61,194 nucleotides of DNA from a virus (IMGVR_UViG_3300034272_001431:1-61194); one strand, 5' to 3'. Shown: positions 6,193 through 13,695, numbered from the stretch's first letter. The notes: generated by a model not told the origin, from the sequence alone. A program made the numbers and translations.

Positions 6193-6854
6193 TGGAAAAA
6201 TTTATTAACCCAGCCCCGTATGGTAATATGAAATCATCTATGATGTCAAAATCTGTTGATTTAATTGCATACCCAAATTCAAAATTAATAAATCCCTATG
6301 ACGGTGTTATTATTTTTGACAGAACACCTTCTTGTGAAAATTTTATTAAAATTAAACATGAGTTTAATGGTGATGATATATATTCCGAATTTTGTAATGT
6401 TGGTAAATCATTTGTTTCACCAGGCGATAGAATAAAACAAGGTCAAATTATTGGACATTTCACTGACGATAGAATTAGTTACTCAATAAAAAACAATGAT
6501 GATAAAAAATTAGACGTATCAACATATCTAAAAGGTGTTGGTCCTAAAAAAGAAGACCCTAAAAAAGAAGACCCTAAAAAAGAAGACCCTAAAAAAAATA
6601 AACCAATACAAGATGACCCTAAACTTGATGATAACCCTAAACTTGATATTGGAAATAAAAATGTTGGGTCTGGTAATGTTTTCTTAGATACATTATTATC
6701 CCCATTTTCAATTGCCGATGATATTACCAAAGGTGTCGGTAAAAACATAAAAGATGTTGGTAAAAACATTAAGAAAGCTTTCAAAGAAGATTATGGTAAT
6801 AATAAAAGACTTGTCGAACAAATAGATAAGATTAAAAAAATTATAAATAATTAA
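6192..6854 (+). CDS. degenerate M23-like (LytM) protein with repeat linker
   Basis: 220 aa, overlapping the previous gene by one base. Residues of about 30-105 follow the M23 beta-core pattern (PYDGVIIF, IKIKHEFNGDDIYSEF, VSPGDRIKQGQIIGHF), but the HxxxD and HxH zinc motifs are missing, so it is probably inactive and may bind peptidoglycan. A PKKED repeat linker follows, then FLDTLLSPF and a terminal helix RLVEQIDKIKKIINN that resembles the end of the upstream M15 protein. A shared role with that protein is likely. Confidence 0.65.
   Translation: MEKFINPAPYGNMKSSMMSKSVDLIAYPNSKLINPYDGVIIFDRTPSCENFIKIKHEFNGDDIYSEFCNVGKSFVSPGDRIKQGQIIGHFTDDRISYSIKNNDDKKLDVSTYLKGVGPKKEDPKKEDPKKEDPKKNKPIQDDPKLDDNPKLDIGNKNVGSGNVFLDTLLSPFSIADDITKGVGKNIKDVGKNIKKAFKEDYGNNKRLVEQIDKIKKIINN
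6543..6602 (+). repeat. 15 nt tandem repeat (PKKED)
   Basis: CCTAAAAAAGAAGAC is repeated three times in a row with a partial fourth copy. In frame it encodes a charged linker. Confidence 0.9.
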
Positions 6855-6856
6855 AT

Positions 6857-6886
6857 AATCCCCCTTTTTTAGGGGGTTTTTTTTTC
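6857..6886 (+). terminator. rho-independent terminator
   Basis: CCCCCT/AGGGGG stem with a T-rich loop and a run of T. It ends the lysin-type transcript just before the tandem promoters. Confidence 0.85.
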
Positions 6887-6898
6887 TTTAAAAAAAAT

Positions 6899-6930
6899 TT
6901 TGGTGAATCGAAAAAGTTTACTTATCTTTG
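6899..6930 (+). promoter_or_regulatory. tandem promoter 1 of the structured RNA
   Basis: TTTG (6899-6902), 20 nt, TATCTTTG (6923-6930). First of three near-identical promoter repeats. Confidence 0.88.
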
Positions 6931-6989
6931 TAAAACAAAAGAGATAGATAACGATTCAGATACAAATCTTTAAAAAAAATAAAAAAAGA

Positions 6990-7021
6990 TTTGGTAAATC
7001 AAAAAAGTTTACTTATCTTTG
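6990..7021 (+). promoter_or_regulatory. tandem promoter 2 of the structured RNA
   Basis: TTTG (6990-6993), 20 nt, TATCTTTG (7014-7021). The box is 91 nt downstream of the first. Confidence 0.88.
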
Positions 7022-7081
7022 TACAACAAAAGAGATAGATAACAATTCAGATACAAATCTTAAAAAAAAAATAAAAAAAGA

Positions 7082-7113
7082 TTTGGTAAATCAAAAAACT
7101 TTACTTATCTTTG
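7082..7113 (+). promoter_or_regulatory. tandem promoter 3 of the structured RNA
   Basis: TTTG (7082-7085), 20 nt, TATCTTTG (7106-7113). The box is 92 nt downstream of the second. Transcription should start near 7118. Confidence 0.88.
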
Positions 7114-7139
7114 TAAAACAAATCGGAAGAGTCCGAAAC

Positions 7140-7151
7140 GTTCTTTGAAAT
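7140..7151 (+). promoter_or_regulatory. boxA-like motif in the leader of the structured RNA
   Basis: GTTCTTTGAAAT, identical to positions 5-16 upstream of the tRNA array. It lies about 22 nt into the transcript, after a small hairpin CGGA-AGAG-TCCG (7124-7135). A role in antitermination through an untranslated RNA is inferred. Confidence 0.5.
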
Positions 7152-8041
7152 ATTATTATCCATTACAACACTTCGGTGTTGTATAAAAGATAATCGGCCG
7201 TATATGGTCGTTAAATAAACCTCGAAAGGGGGATAAAGTGAAATCATAAGTGTTAATGGTTTTGCGGTTCGGGTAACCGAACTCGAGTATACAAGTGGGA
7301 TATCAGTGAGCCTGTAGTACCGAGGATAACTTCGTAGGGAAATGGAAAACTGAACGGGCAATGTGGATTGTCAGTTTGAGGTGGGAACACCAATAAGAAT
7401 AACCCATAGGGGCCAAGTGAGAAGTGTACTCCGAATACACAATTGCGGGTCCCAATATAAGAGGTGACTTAAAACCGAAGGGATAAAACCTGAAGGTAAG
7501 ATAGAGAACGAGTGGTGTCGCTAATATCCTTACCACAGACCCACCAAGGTCTTGGTACGAAGTAATCTTAAAATATGAGAGTGGGGACACTCTACCGAGT
7601 AGAAAAGTATCTTGTTGTTCAAAAGACAACGAGGCTTAAGACGGACCTCTACTTGGAATCATCCACAACACATAACTTATACTAAATTTAAGTAAAACTA
7701 AAATAACTATAAGCAAAAGTGTTCGTCAGGTTTTGATGAAAGTCGCCTACATAGTCATGAGTTGTTCATGGCATACCGAGACCGCAAGTCAACGTATATT
7801 GTTACCAAAAACCTCTAAGGAGTCGAATCCTAAGTCAGTTCGCAAGATTGAGGAGAGTAGAGTAGTAATAGAGTAGTTAAAACCTTAAGAAGTGATTGGT
7901 CTAACCAATCGGCGATGAGGATTACCATTCAAAAGATGGTGGAAATGAAGGGAAACAATAATCCTTCTAAAGATTCTCACAAAACGGTGTATTCTCAGCC
8001 CTTTTTAAAATTACCCAATATATAGAATACGATTTTTAATC

Positions 8042-8068
8042 AAACCTCAATAATCTTGGGGTTTTTTT
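8042..8068 (+). terminator. rho-independent terminator of the structured RNA
   Basis: AAACCTCAA/TTGGGGTTT, 9 bp with one G-T pair, loop TAATC, followed by a T-run. Confidence 0.88.
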
Positions 8069-8103
8069 ATTTTAAAAAAAGTTTTGTAATTTAATTTATG
8101 TGT

Positions 8104-8136
8104 ATAAAAAAACCCCACCTTTTTAAGATGAGGTTT
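8104..8136 (-). terminator. rho-independent terminator of tmRNA
   Basis: On the minus strand AAACCTCATCTT pairs with AAGGTGGGGTTT (12 bp with wobbles), followed by a T-run. It lies 7 nt beyond the tmRNA 3' end. Confidence 0.85.
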
Positions 8137-8142
8137 AATTAG

Positions 8143-8529
8143 TGGAGGTAGAGGGGTTCGAACCCTCGTGTTGTACACCTTACCTATTAAGGACTACACG
8201 CTTAGGATAACATTTTCTAATGTTCCAAAAATAGTTAGTTCGTTCTTCACCATCGTAAACTAACAACCAATGGATGACTCAATTTTGGGTTCAGTCATTT
8301 TTCCACCCTTGTAAAGACTTCTGTTCCTAGGTTGTATGTCCACCGACCCGTATGGTTGTTTCCTATATGTTAGGCAACTACCGCAGCGTCTTCACGGATT
8401 AATCCGATTGTCGCCATTTTGTTTAAAACGTTTCCGTTTACTGTTTACATCCGTAGATTTAAGTGAAAGGATACATCTCACTGCGTGCCCCGAATAACTA
8501 ACAATGCCAGTCAATTCCAAGTTACCCCC
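8143..8529 (-). ncRNA. ssrA: transfer-messenger RNA (tmRNA), phage-encoded
   Basis: 387 nt on the minus strand, normal tmRNA length. The 5' GGGGGTA pairs with the 3' TACCTCC as acceptor stem, followed by discriminator A. The 5' segment GGAATTGACTGGCATT matches the conserved tmRNA D-loop region, and the T arm is GAGGG-TTCGAAC-CCCTC. The tag reading frame (8414-8370) is inferred to resume at GCG and read ATIGLIREDAAVVA-stop. The end is CTA rather than CCA, so CCA must be added enzymatically. tmRNA with SmpB rescues stalled ribosomes and appends a degradation tag. SmpB is not in the window. It has its own promoter and terminator. Confidence 0.9.
8370..8414 (-). other. tmRNA tag reading frame
   Basis: GCG ACA ATC ... 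GCC TAA encodes ATIGLIREDAAVVA. Usual bacterial tags end in LAA (for example YALAA), and this one ends in VVA. The resume codon is inferred as GCG following AAACAAAATG. Resumption one codon earlier at ATG cannot be excluded. Confidence 0.7.
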
Positions 8530-8555
8530 ATATTTCAAAAAACTTATTTCTTGTA

Positions 8556-8586
8556 CAAAGATAGTAAAGTCTTATTAATTACCAAA
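8556..8586 (-). promoter_or_regulatory. promoter of tmRNA
   Basis: Read on the minus strand: TTTG (8586-8583), 19 nt, TATCTTTG (8563-8556). Transcription would begin about 20 nt before the mature 5' end at 8529. Confidence 0.85.
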
Positions 8587-8594
8587 CTATTTTA

Positions 8595-8602
8595 TATTTA
8601 TA
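8595..8602 (+). promoter_or_regulatory. late-type element TATTTATA
   Basis: 16 nt upstream of the GTG start at 8618, and back to back with the tmRNA promoter. Confidence 0.45.
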
Positions 8603-8617
8603 TGTAAATAAATATTT

Positions 8618-9982
8618 GTGAAAGATTCAAAAAATGCTAAAATAATATTTGAAAACGAGTATGTTGTATTTGTACAGGTGTTCAACAAGAACGCGGCCAC
8701 ATATTACGGACCTCCAAAAGTTACTGAATTATATGACCGAGATTTTAGTCATGGTGAATTATTTTTTGCCGTAAGTAAATTTAATCCTGGTCCTGAATAT
8801 ATATATACACTATACAAACCTACAGACGGTGAACTTGAATACTATTCAGGTATTGAATTAAAACTTGAAAGTTACGATAACATCACATTTAAGTATCCGT
8901 ACTTAAAACCCTATGTCCAAGATATTAGAGGAAATAGTGAAATATATGATTTGTTATTGAAAATTAAAAATGGTCAAAAGGTAAATAACTGGGACGCTAA
9001 TAACTTTGACCCAATCGTATATGACATCAAATTTAATGAACAAACACCGGGTAAGAGTAGAGTTAAATTAAAATTTGACAATTATGAGGATTATTGGAAA
9101 TTATTTGACCTATCTGATGGAGATATTTGGTTTGCAAATTACGTATATTCTAATTATGAGTCCTACGATTTTGAAAGTGGAGATTTTGTTGATGAGGATT
9201 GGAGAAGAGGTTATTTATTACGTGAATTAAATGATGAAAACCTAATTAAATTAAAAGAAATTTTAAAAATACTATCACCAGAACTTTCACAATTACGAAA
9301 TGATGAAGAATGGGAAAAATCGTCTATTTTATTATTAACAACATTTGAACGTGAATCTCAGGAAATTATGTCTGATTGGTTGTCAGAAAGAAATAACTGT
9401 AAAGAACGAGGTGCCCGTAAGATGATGGAAGACGACTGTTGTAATTTTTTCCAAAATTATGGAATATTCAATATGGGAAATTGTTTTTATAGTTATGTGA
9501 CGACAGTATCTGTGTTATTATCTTTATATTCAATGACGGGCGAAAGACATTTAACGGTTAGTGAGGTTTTAAGTGATATTGGACATAAATCAGGCAATAT
9601 TGGTGGATGGGAAGAATATTCTTATGAACAAGATTGTATTGATTTTGATGATGAATCATTTAATCGTACTTGTGGTTGGCAATTAGATAATATGTTTACT
9701 AAACTTGAAGACTCTGACGAATTTGAAGATATTAAAAAATTCTCAGATAATGCGTCAAAAATTTTAAGTAAGTACGATATGGAAACTAATTACAAATTAC
9801 CCAAAGACGAATCAAGAAATTTTAAAATAGTTAAAATGGACCCAAAAACAAATAAAGTCCATGTTGTGGTTTCATTAAAAGGTGGGTATCGTGGAGAAAA
9901 AAGAAGTTATGATTTTGAAGACTTTGACCAACTTTTACATCAATCGGAATTATTTGAAAATAAATTTGTCAAAGTCAAGTAA
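8618..9982 (+). CDS. hypothetical protein (454 aa), acidic
   Basis: The start is probably GTG at 8618, because an in-frame stop lies just upstream and the next Met is deep inside. The first 100 residues hold a pattern (KIIFENEYVVFVQVFNKNAATYYG) that looks like a compact beta domain. The rest is rich in Asp, Glu, Tyr and Phe. A Cys-containing segment (MMEDDCCNFFQNYGIFNMGNC) lies near residues 269-289. I recognise no family. It is followed immediately by a peptidase gene whose promoter lies inside this gene's end. Confidence 0.75.
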   Translation: MKDSKNAKIIFENEYVVFVQVFNKNAATYYGPPKVTELYDRDFSHGELFFAVSKFNPGPEYIYTLYKPTDGELEYYSGIELKLESYDNITFKYPYLKPYVQDIRGNSEIYDLLLKIKNGQKVNNWDANNFDPIVYDIKFNEQTPGKSRVKLKFDNYEDYWKLFDLSDGDIWFANYVYSNYESYDFESGDFVDEDWRRGYLLRELNDENLIKLKEILKILSPELSQLRNDEEWEKSSILLLTTFERESQEIMSDWLSERNNCKERGARKMMEDDCCNFFQNYGIFNMGNCFYSYVTTVSVLLSLYSMTGERHLTVSEVLSDIGHKSGNIGGWEEYSYEQDCIDFDDESFNRTCGWQLDNMFTKLEDSDEFEDIKKFSDNASKILSKYDMETNYKLPKDESRNFKIVKMDPKTNKVHVVVSLKGGYRGEKRSYDFEDFDQLLHQSELFENKFVKVK

Positions 9983-9996
9983 TTTACTTATCTTTG
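9965..9996 (+). promoter_or_regulatory. promoter of the M20-type peptidase gene
   Basis: TTTG (9965-9968), 20 nt, TATCTTTG (9989-9996), overlapping the 3' end of the upstream gene. The ATG at 10001 follows the box by only 4 nt, so the mRNA would be leaderless or nearly so. Confidence 0.8.
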
Positions 9997-10000
9997 GCCT

Positions 10001-10831
10001 ATGGAGAGAAACTATCAATTACTAAAGGACGTTTTGTCGGTCCCAACAAAGACATATAAGGAAGACCGAATGATTGAGTTTTTAGTTAATTGGTTAACTG
10101 AAAACCAAATACCATTTCAAGTTGACAAACACCGAAACATTTACGCAACTAAAACATCTCAGGATATTACTAAAGATTTCTTTTTCCCGTGTGTTATTGC
10201 CCATACTGACACCGTACATCAATTAGATGTTATAAACGTCAAAGAAATGGAATTACCTAACGCTCAGGGAGTAATTAAACCATCTTTAAAAGCGTTCAAC
10301 GATTTAGGACAATCAACAGGAATTGGTGGTGATGATAAATGTGGCGTTTATGCATGTTTAGAATTATTAAAAGAATTACCAAATCTTAAAGCCGCATTTT
10401 TTGTTTCTGAAGAAACAGGTTGTCACGGTTCAAAACAAGCCGATAAAGATTTCTTCAAGAACGTAGGGTACGGAATTCAATTTGATGCACCTGAGAATTG
10501 GATGGTTAGTGAGTTCTGTATGGGTGTTCAGTTATTTGGTAGAGACACCGAGTTTTTTAAATCGTGTGATGAGGTATTAACCGAAACATTTAATCCTGAC
10601 AGAAAATATCAGTCTCACCCATATACCGATGTTTACGCATTGAAGAATACATTCGACTTCTCATGTATTAACTTCTCAATTGGGTACTATGATTACCACA
10701 CAAGAGAAGAATATGTGGTTATTGAGGATGTTTATAACGGAATTAAAACGGGTAAAGAATTAATTGAAAAATTGGGTAACGTAAAATACCCATTCAAATC
10801 AAAACCACGATACAGTTATTTATTTGACTAA
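10001..10831 (+). CDS. M20-family metallopeptidase-like protein (peptidase T type)
   Basis: 276 aa. Motifs in family order: AHTD (H68, D70), GGDDKCG (D111/D112, bridging metal ligand), SEETG (E137/E138, general base and ligand), FDAP (D162) and a late His in YYDYHTREE. This is a full dinuclear zinc aminopeptidase/carboxypeptidase set. It lacks the extra dimerisation domain of longer M20 enzymes. A role in recycling peptides or trimming a host protein is possible. It is transcribed from its own host-type promoter, which suggests early expression. Confidence 0.82.
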   Translation: MERNYQLLKDVLSVPTKTYKEDRMIEFLVNWLTENQIPFQVDKHRNIYATKTSQDITKDFFFPCVIAHTDTVHQLDVINVKEMELPNAQGVIKPSLKAFNDLGQSTGIGGDDKCGVYACLELLKELPNLKAAFFVSEETGCHGSKQADKDFFKNVGYGIQFDAPENWMVSEFCMGVQLFGRDTEFFKSCDEVLTETFNPDRKYQSHPYTDVYALKNTFDFSCINFSIGYYDYHTREEYVVIEDVYNGIKTGKELIEKLGNVKYPFKSKPRYSYLFD

Positions 10832-10850
10832 AAAAACCCCTAAGTCATTA

Positions 10851-10955
10851 ATTTTAAGCTCATCTAATGTTTGTTTTAAGCTCATTTTTAATTAAAATTG
10901 AGCTATAAAGTTAATCATTATGAGCTCTATTTTACTATTTGAATCTCAAATTCAA
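10851..10955. repeat. cluster of AGCTC-containing direct and inverted repeats
   Basis: TTTTAAGCTCAT occurs twice (10851-10862, 10874-10885). AGCTCA...TGAGCT forms an imperfect palindrome near 10880-10905, and ATGAGCTC follows near 10920-10927. It lies in the 176 nt non-coding gap between convergent genes. It may be a protein-binding site, but the purpose is unknown. Confidence 0.5.
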
Positions 10956-10996
10956 AACGTATAATGTGGGGTTATTTTTTACTTATTAATGAACAT

Positions 10997-11023
10997 AAAA
11001 AAAGGGGTTATTCAACCCCTTTT
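10997..11023 (-). terminator. rho-independent terminator overlapping the ClpC-like stop
   Basis: AAAAGGGGTT/AACCCCTTTT with loop ATTC and a minus-strand T-run. The stop codon at 11010-11008 lies within the stem. A T-run on the other side may make it bidirectional. Confidence 0.82.
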
Positions 11024-13050
11024 CTTTTTCTTGTAACTTTCTTCACTTCTTTAAATTTAACATCCCCATTTTCACTAATTAACGTGTATTTAGTGTTTTC
11101 TTGAATGTTACTTTTAAGAACTTCTTCCGATATAAAGTCTTCAATTTTATCTTGAATAGCCCTTTTCAATGGACGAGCCCCATACATGTCATCAAACCCA
11201 ACCTCAGAAATCATATCAACAAGTGAGTCATCAAATATTATATTATATTTAAGACCCGTTAATCTTTCTGATAAGACACTCAACTCAAGTTTAACAATTT
11301 TTTTAACATCTTCTTTCACTAATGAATTAAAAATAATGACTTCATCAATACGGTTTAAAAATTCAGGGGCAAAAAACTTCTTAAGCTCTTTCTTCAAAAC
11401 TTCTCTTTTTTGTTCTTCTTCAACGTAAGAACTTGAGCTAGTTTTAAACCCTACTCCAGCACCAAAATCTTGTAGTTTCTTAACCCCAACATTTGATGTC
11501 ATAATAATAATACAGTTTTTGAAATTAATCTTTCTTCCCATACCATCAGTTAGATGACCGTCATCCAACACTTGTAATAATGTTGAGAATATGTCTTTGT
11601 TTGCTTTTTCAATCTCATCAAACAAAATTACTGAGTAAGGTTTGTTTTTAACTTGTTCGGTTAATTGTCCTCCTTCATCATAACCAACATATCCTGGAGG
11701 TGCTCCAATTAATCTTGAGATACTATGTTTTTCTTGATATTCAGACATATCTACACGAATCATATTTTCCTGACTACCAAACATTTGTTTTGCTAATTGT
11801 TTTGCTAAGTAGGTTTTACCCACACCTGTTGAACCAAGAAAAATAAATGAACCAATTGGTTTATTAGGGTCTTTGATACCTAATCTGTTTCGTCTGATTG
11901 ACTTAGCAATTTTCATAACCGCCTCAGATTGCCCAATAACTTTATCAGATAAGTTTGCCTCCATTTCAGACAATAATTTGGTTTCATCCGCATTTAGTTT
12001 ACTGATAGGGATTTTGGTCATATTTGAAACAACCTCATAAACCAATTCAATAGAAACTTCTTTCTTCTTAACTAAAAGTTCATCTTCAAATTTTTTCTTC
12101 TCAACATCTAATTTATTAAGAATACGTTTTTCTTTATCACGTAAATTTGCAGCTTCTTCGTAATTTTGTTTTTTAACAACATCAAGTTTTTCAATTTTAA
12201 CATCTGTGGCGGCTTGTTTTAATTTTTCAATAATCTCAGGCATTTTAATTTCAACCTGACATCTTGCACCAACCTCATCAATAATATCAAATGCTTTATC
12301 AGGGAACTCTCTATCCGTGATATATCTTGCGGCCAAATCAACGCATACAGAAAGTACTTCATCAGTATAGGATACCTTATGGAATGTTTCGTACTTATCT
12401 TTAACATTTTTAAGAATCTCTAATGTTTCTTCTTTTGTTGAAGCGTCAACAATAACTTTTTGGAAACGTCTTTCTAACGCTCCATCCTTCTCAAAGTTTT
12501 TACGATACTCATCAAGAGTTGTAGCACCAACACATTGAATTTCTCCACGAGCAAGTGCTGGTTTAAAGATATTTGACGCATCTAAAGAACCTGATGAATT
12601 ACCCGCCCCAACTATAGTGTGAATCTCATCAATAAACACAATGATATTTGGGGCGTTTTGTAATTCCTCAATAATTACTTTCATACGTTCCTCAAACTGA
12701 CCACGATATTTTGTGCCCGCAACTATTGAAGTCATATCTAACGATACAATTCTTTTATCCATTAAATTTCTTGGACATTCGCCGTTAAAAATTTTAATTG
12801 CCAATCCTTCCACAATTGCGGTTTTACCACAACCAGGTTCACCAATAATAATAGGGTTGTTTTTCTTTCTACGAGAAAGAATTTGGGCAATCCTCGTAAT
12901 TTCTCTCTCTCTACCAACAACAGGGTCTAATTTACCTTGTTCGGCTAATTTAATTAAATCTCTACTGAAGTTATCCAACACAGGTGTTGAAGAGTCAGAT
13001 ATTGATTTAGGTGGGTTATTCTTTCCCCCGTTGTCCACAGATTCTATCAT
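11008..13050 (-). CDS. ClpC/ClpA-type AAA+ unfoldase lacking the N-terminal domain
   Basis: 680 aa with two AAA+ modules. D1 has GEPGCGKT and VFIDEIHTIVGAG. D2 has GSTGVGKT, ILFDEIEKA and a sensor/Arg-finger region FLNRIDEVIIF. A UVR-like coiled segment with RDKEKRILNKLDVEKKK separates them. The usual Clp-N domain of about 140 residues is absent, since D1 begins by residue 45. A GVGF segment sits where ClpC/ClpA carry the ClpP-binding loop, so docking to host ClpP is plausible. It could degrade host proteins or products tagged by the phage tmRNA 2.5 kb away. It is monocistronic with its own terminator. Confidence 0.92.
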   Translation of the reverse strand: MIESVDNGGKNNPPKSISDSSTPVLDNFSRDLIKLAEQGKLDPVVGREREITRIAQILSRRKKNNPIIIGEPGCGKTAIVEGLAIKIFNGECPRNLMDKRIVSLDMTSIVAGTKYRGQFEERMKVIIEELQNAPNIIVFIDEIHTIVGAGNSSGSLDASNIFKPALARGEIQCVGATTLDEYRKNFEKDGALERRFQKVIVDASTKEETLEILKNVKDKYETFHKVSYTDEVLSVCVDLAARYITDREFPDKAFDIIDEVGARCQVEIKMPEIIEKLKQAATDVKIEKLDVVKKQNYEEAANLRDKEKRILNKLDVEKKKFEDELLVKKKEVSIELVYEVVSNMTKIPISKLNADETKLLSEMEANLSDKVIGQSEAVMKIAKSIRRNRLGIKDPNKPIGSFIFLGSTGVGKTYLAKQLAKQMFGSQENMIRVDMSEYQEKHSISRLIGAPPGYVGYDEGGQLTEQVKNKPYSVILFDEIEKANKDIFSTLLQVLDDGHLTDGMGRKINFKNCIIIMTSNVGVKKLQDFGAGVGFKTSSSSYVEEEQKREVLKKELKKFFAPEFLNRIDEVIIFNSLVKEDVKKIVKLELSVLSERLTGLKYNIIFDDSLVDMISEVGFDDMYGARPLKRAIQDKIEDFISEEVLKSNIQENTKYTLISENGDVKFKEVKKVTRKRKGVE

Positions 13051-13103
13051 ATTTTGTTTTTAGTTAATTATAAGGATTAATTTTGTATTTTCAACTACAG
13101 GAA

Positions 13104-13111
13104 CAAAGGTA
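13104..13111 (-). promoter_or_regulatory. possible promoter of the ClpC-like gene
   Basis: Minus strand TACCTTTG fits the TAnnTTTG box, about 53 nt before the start codon. The -33 element is only T-rich, so this is weak. Confidence 0.4.
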
Positions 13112-13154
13112 AGAAAAATATCTAAATTAAAAAATTTAATTTTTGGTTATATTT

Positions 13155-13496
13155 ATGAATATGATAAAACACTATACCAAATATATTGAGACTCTTGGTG
13201 CCGACAAAGAACTTATAGAAACCTATAAGAATCTTAGACAGGCCTTTCAAAGAGAAGGATGGTCAGAAAAAGATTTAGAAAACCCACCATACTACCCTCA
13301 AGATATTATGAGGAACTTTCAAAAGTTTAGCAGTTTACATTCAAAATTATTCCAAGAATTAAAAAGTTTTTTTCCTGATATTGACCACAATGAGTTTGTT
13401 CATTATCTTAGAGGTAAATTACAAATAATAGATTCAGAAACACCTTTACAAAATGGCAGTAAAAAAAGAAGAGATAATCGGGACGAAGATTATTAA
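13155..13496 (+). CDS. hypothetical protein (113 aa)
   Basis: The ATG at 13155 is chosen over an upstream TTG. A TATTTAT motif (13150-13156) overlaps this ATG, so the start could instead be the ATG at 13161. The protein is helical and charged, with NPPYYPQDIMRNFQKFSSLH in the middle. Its 3' end overlaps the next gene by 44 nt in another frame, which suggests coupled translation. No known family. Confidence 0.65.
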   Translation: MNMIKHYTKYIETLGADKELIETYKNLRQAFQREGWSEKDLENPPYYPQDIMRNFQKFSSLHSKLFQELKSFFPDIDHNEFVHYLRGKLQIIDSETPLQNGSKKRRDNRDEDY

Positions 13497-13695
13497 TGAG
13501 ATTGACTCAAGTAACTTAGTAAAAACTGAGTACGACACCGAAACCAAATTAATGGTGGTGGAATTTAAAAACGGTATGAAATACCAATATGATGCGGTGC
13601 CTCATGAGGTTTACACAAGATTTAGAATGAATGAATCACAAGGTAAATTTTTTAACACAGAAATTTCTAAAAAATTCAAATATACTAAACTTTAA
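13453..13695 (+). CDS. KTSC-domain protein
   Basis: 80 aa. TEYDTETKLMVVEFKNGMKY, VPHEVYTRF and SQGKFFNTEISKKFKY match the KTSC domain (lysyl-tRNA-synthetase-associated/phage small beta domain). KTSC domains are common in phages with no established activity. It overlaps the upstream gene by 44 nt, and the overlap is consistent with the A-rich start around ATGGCAGTAAAAAAAG. Confidence 0.8.
   Translation: MAVKKEEIIGTKIINEIDSSNLVKTEYDTETKLMVVEFKNGMKYQYDAVPHEVYTRFRMNESQGKFFNTEISKKFKYTKL

Larger units (their letters stand above)
6898..7120 (+). repeat. three-copy promoter repeat, 91-92 nt period
   Basis: Each unit holds the promoter, then AACAAAAGAGATAGATAAC and ATTCAGATACAAATCTT followed by an A-rich run. 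Units 1 and 2 are almost identical over their whole length. The third diverges after its promoter into the RNA body. Confidence 0.9.
7114..8068 (+). ncRNA. large structured non-coding RNA (about 950 nt), family unknown
   Basis: It starts just after three stacked host-type promoters and ends in a strong terminator, with no plausible protein gene inside. Many hairpins with stable loops are visible: ACAACAC-TTCG-GTGTTGT (7165-7182) nested in ATTATC/GATAAT, CCTC-GAAA-GGGG (7220-7231), GTTCGG-GTAA-CCGAAC (7267-7282), GTGTA/TACAC (7424-7440), AGAGTG-GGGA-CACTCT (7578-7593), CTTGTTGT/ACAACGAG (from 7611) and GATTGGT/ACCAATC (7894-7910). Its GNRA and UUCG loops and higher GC content distinguish it from neighbouring coding DNA. 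The size, the phage context and the nearby tRNA array recall ornate phage RNAs such as GOLLD and ROOL. I cannot match it to either. RNase P, group I and group II signatures were not seen. Confidence 0.85.

Noticed and set aside
6898-7120. Three-copy repeat as a CRISPR array
   Set aside because: The repeat units contain promoters and are nearly identical throughout; there are no unique spacers and no cas genes.
7101-7629. Two minus-strand open frames of 86 and 108 codons
   Set aside because: They cover the hairpins of the structured RNA, run into its promoters and have no sensible start context or protein-like composition.
7114-8068. Large RNA as RNase P RNA, group I or group II intron
   Set aside because: No RNase P core (GAGGAAAGUC-type), no group I P7/3'-end signature and no group II domain V were seen.
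8144-8175. T arm taken alone as a tRNA gene
   Set aside because: It is the 3' domain of the tmRNA, whose matching 5' half lies at 8510-8529.
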